Translations under genes and position numbers: made by a program | Shown: positions 7,452 through 9,599 of the stretch, in pieces | Position numbering within the stretch: position 1 is the stretch's first letter | Layout: the number at the start of each line of letters is the position of its first letter | Assembly (NCBI GenBank): GCA_945906975.1 | Contig: CAMDRY010000085.1 | Span: 1-9,599, forward strand | Length of the DNA stretch: 9,599 nt | Reading direction: 5' to 3' | Source of the DNA: Bordetella parapertussis | Lineage (GTDB): Bacteria; Pseudomonadota; Gammaproteobacteria; Burkholderiales; SG8-39 | Notes under the pieces: model-generated | What the model was told of the DNA's origin: nothing | Database searches by the model: none | The model's input: the letters and a program-made list of their open reading frames with translations, nothing else

Positions 7452-8426
7452 ATGGATGATCAGATTACATTCATAGAAGCCATCCGGCGCGCCCTTGACG
7501 CGGAAATGTCACGCGATCCGGGTGTCTACGTCATTGGTGAGGACGTGGCAGTAGGTGGGCCGTTCGGCGCGACCAAAGGGTTGGTTGCCCGGCACGGAAC
7601 CTCACGAGTCCGCAATACGCCGATCAGCGAGGCGGCGATATGCGGAATGTGCGTGGGTGCGAGCTTGTGCGGTATGCGCCCCGTGGTTGAAATCATGTTC
7701 ATGGACTTCCTCACCCTGGCGCTGGACGCATTGGTAAACCAGGCGGCAAAGTACCGCCACATGTCGGGCGGGCAGCTCTCCGTTCCCATGGTGGTTCGGA
7801 CCCAGGCCGGGGCGGCCGGTGGGGCGGCAGCCCAGCATTCGCAAAGCCTCGAAGCATGGCTGTTGCATGTTCCGGGGCTGGTCGTCATGGCGCCTTCCTC
7901 CCCGGTCGAAGCTTACGGGATGCTGCGAGCGGCAATCCGGCTAAACGATCCGGTCGTGTTCGTCGAACACAAGCGGCTCTATGGTATGAGGCAATTGCCG
8001 CCGGATCCTGATCTGGTCATTCCGGCGGGCCGGGCGCACGTTGTGCGCGAGGGAACCGATGCCACCGTCGTAACCTATTCAAACATGCTCCATCCGGTGC
8101 TGGAGGTCGCGGAGCGCCGCAGGCAGGCGGGGCAATCAATAGAGGTAATCGACTTGCGCACACTGGCACCGCTGGACATGGCAACCATCGTTCGATCAGT
8201 CGGCAAGACACACCGGCTGGCCATCGTGCACGAGGCAGTATTGACCGGCGGAATCGGTGCCGAGATTGCCGCGAGAATTGCGACTGACGCCTTCGATGAA
8301 CTTGATGCGGAAATCATCAGGGTCGGCTGCGCCAGCGCGCCCATAGCATTCGCCCCTGTGCTGGAAAGCGCGGTCCTCCCGGGACATCGCGAGATCGACG
8401 CGGCGCTCGATCAGTTGCTCCGATAG
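7452..8426 (+). CDS. Thiamine diphosphate-dependent dehydrogenase E1, beta subunit (second, canonical copy)
   Basis: This 324-residue beta subunit pairs with the E1 alpha gene three bases upstream. It carries the standard family marks in order: GEDV at 29-32, PISEAAI with the thiamine-activating Glu60, EIMFMDF, YRHMSGGQ, QHSQSLE with His129, FVEHKRLYG, VIDLRTLAPLD, and HEAVLTGGIGAEIAARI. The C-terminus reads IAFAPVLESAVLP, as in acetoin/pyruvate dehydrogenase beta chains. The ATG is preceded by GGAG at 7440-7443 with an eight-base spacer. It is followed after two bases by the E2 gene, which supports E1 alpha 2/E1 beta 2/E2 as the core complex. The resemblance to AcoB/PdhB is strong at family level; I do not assign a specific symbol because the substrate is not determined. 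Confidence 0.95.
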   Translation: MDDQITFIEAIRRALDAEMSRDPGVYVIGEDVAVGGPFGATKGLVARHGTSRVRNTPISEAAICGMCVGASLCGMRPVVEIMFMDFLTLALDALVNQAAKYRHMSGGQLSVPMVVRTQAGAAGGAAAQHSQSLEAWLLHVPGLVVMAPSSPVEAYGMLRAAIRLNDPVVFVEHKRLYGMRQLPPDPDLVIPAGRAHVVREGTDATVVTYSNMLHPVLEVAERRRQAGQSIEVIDLRTLAPLDMATIVRSVGKTHRLAIVHEAVLTGGIGAEIAARIATDAFDELDAEIIRVGCASAPIAFAPVLESAVLPGHREIDAALDQLLR

Positions 8427-8428
8427 CC

Positions 8429-9599
8429 ATGAACCCGGACCCGGTGACGATCGTAGCAGGACAACTGGAGGGCATCCCGTTCCTGATGCCGCGGCTGGGT
8501 ATGGTAACCGAATGCGCAACCGTGGTGCGGTGGCTTGCGGTTGAAGGGCAACGAATCGACGCCGGCACGCCCTTGCTGGAGGTGGAAACCGACAAGGCTA
8601 TCGTGGAGGTGGAGGCGCCGGTTGACGGCGTTCTCCGGACGATTACTCGGAACGTGGGCGAGTCCGTCAATGTAGGTGCGGTGCTGGGCGAGATTGCGGT
8701 TGAGCAGGGACAAGGAGGCGGGCGGCCGGCCGTAGCTTCGTCCGGGGATGAAGTCGCCCAGTCGTCCGGACCTGCGCCCAAGTCGTTGGGGTCGCCCGCC
8801 GTTTCCAACAAGCAACCCATGTCGTCGGCGCGCAAAGCAACCCCGGCTGCGAGGCGGAAGGCGCGCATGCTTGGGATCGACCTTGATGCCGTTGCCGCAT
8901 CGGGGCCCGGAGGCCGGCTGCAACTGCGCGACGTAGACGCGGTGAGCGGAACGCCCAGGCTCTCCGGGGCGCTGTCCCCTATTCGGCGGGCCATCGCTCT
9001 CGCGATGACCGTGAGCGTGCGTTCAATTCCGCAGTTCACGGTATGCCGCACGGTGTCATTGGCAATGTTCGATGATTTCAAGCGCCGGGCGACTGCGGCG
9101 TATTCGGACTCGGCGGTCCGGCCTTCGATCACGGATTTTCTGATTCGGGCGGCCGCCAAGGCGCTGGTGACGCACCCGGATTTGAATGCGACCTTCCATG
9201 CTCGCGGCACCGACGGGGACGGAGAAATCCGCCTGGCAACGGGGACACGCGTGGGGCTTGTGGTTGCGGTCAGTGGTGGGGTCCGTGTCCCGGTAATGTC
9301 CGACGCCGAACAACGATCCGTGCAGGAGGTGACAGGGCTGCGATCGCGTCTGGTGGCTGCTGCAATCGCCGGCCGCCTCCGACCGGGGGAAATGGAGGGA
9401 GCGGTGCTCTCGATCTCCAATCTTGGGGCGTACGGACCGGACAGGTTTAACGCCATCATCAATCCCGGGGAGTCGTACATCCTCGCGGTCGGCCGACGCC
9501 GCGAGGTCGCGGCGGTCGAGGCCGGCCAGATCGTGATACGAGCGGTTGCGGATCTCACGCTGACGGCCGACCATCGCCTCGTCGATGGAATGGGTGCCA
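8429..9599 (+). CDS. Dihydrolipoamide acyltransferase (E2) of a 2-oxoacid/acetoin dehydrogenase complex, 3' end outside window
   Basis: The visible 390 residues form an E2 core subunit that takes an acyl group from E1 on a swinging lipoyl arm and passes it to CoA. A lipoyl domain spans about 18-92, with the lipoylated lysine Lys56 in ETDKA. A flexible Ser/Pro/Ala/Gly-rich linker follows (about 93-136), then a peripheral-subunit-binding domain (about 137-172, ATPAARRKARMLGID and GPGGRL), and the catalytic domain from about 181. The catalytic motif is DHRLVDG with His382, a few residues before the window edge, so probably only some tens of residues are missing. There is one lipoyl domain. The ATG at 8429 follows the upstream stop by two bases but has no clear Shine-Dalgarno sequence. 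An in-frame ATG at 8486, with GGAGGG at 8467-8472, would start at MPRLGM, where many E2 proteins begin. No E3 gene is seen; it may lie downstream. Confidence 0.95.
   Translation, partial: MNPDPVTIVAGQLEGIPFLMPRLGMVTECATVVRWLAVEGQRIDAGTPLLEVETDKAIVEVEAPVDGVLRTITRNVGESVNVGAVLGEIAVEQGQGGGRPAVASSGDEVAQSSGPAPKSLGSPAVSNKQPMSSARKATPAARRKARMLGIDLDAVAASGPGGRLQLRDVDAVSGTPRLSGALSPIRRAIALAMTVSVRSIPQFTVCRTVSLAMFDDFKRRATAAYSDSAVRPSITDFLIRAAAKALVTHPDLNATFHARGTDGDGEIRLATGTRVGLVVAVSGGVRVPVMSDAEQRSVQEVTGLRSRLVAAAIAGRLRPGEMEGAVLSISNLGAYGPDRFNAIINPGESYILAVGRRREVAAVEAGQIVIRAVADLTLTADHRLVDGMGA

Noticed and set aside
8317..9558. Long open frame on the minus strand (413 codons) opposite the E2 gene
   Set aside because: The opposite strand carries an unmistakable E2 with lipoyl, binding and catalytic motifs. 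The minus-strand product is low-complexity Ser/Thr/Arg/Pro sequence without a domain.

Overview
The window is GC-rich, tightly packed and coding on the + strand throughout. Codon usage (strong G/C third position), gene style and the families present suggest a Pseudomonadota-like bacterium, probably chromosomal or on a large replicon. Nothing in the sequence fixes the genus. No RNA genes, insertion sequences, CRISPR arrays or long repeats were seen.

Left block (about 2-2042) is the end of an ABC importer operon of the spermidine/putrescine (Pot-like) type. It holds the C-terminal TOBE part of the ATPase, cut by the window edge, followed by two inner-membrane permeases. The three genes overlap by a few bases and are probably translationally coupled. 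The periplasmic binding protein is not in the window and may lie upstream.

Middle gene (2039-4360) overlaps the second permease by 4 bp. It encodes a complete molybdopterin-binding large subunit of the xanthine dehydrogenase/CoxL family, with the GGGFG cofactor motif and the catalytic glutamate. Its usual iron-sulfur and FAD partner genes are not adjacent here.

Right block (4439-9599), after a 78-bp gap, encodes 2-oxoacid (or acetoin-type) dehydrogenase components: E1 alpha 1, E1 beta 1, E1 alpha 2, E1 beta 2 and then one E2 acyltransferase, cut by the window edge at its catalytic HRxxDG motif. The second E1 pair looks canonical. The first keeps the thiamine diphosphate site but has Asn in place of two active-site histidines of the alpha subunit, and its phosphorylation-type loop and several beta-subunit motifs are altered.

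Read together, the layout suggests an uptake-and-oxidation cluster: an importer for a small, probably cationic or polar organic compound, a molybdenum hydroxylase that oxidises it or an aldehyde or heterocyclic intermediate, and two E1 enzymes that may feed different keto substrates to one lipoyl E2. The genes and families are clear from sequence. The shared pathway and substrate are inference. The divergent tandem E1 pair beside an orphan Mo-hydroxylase subunit is the most interesting feature.
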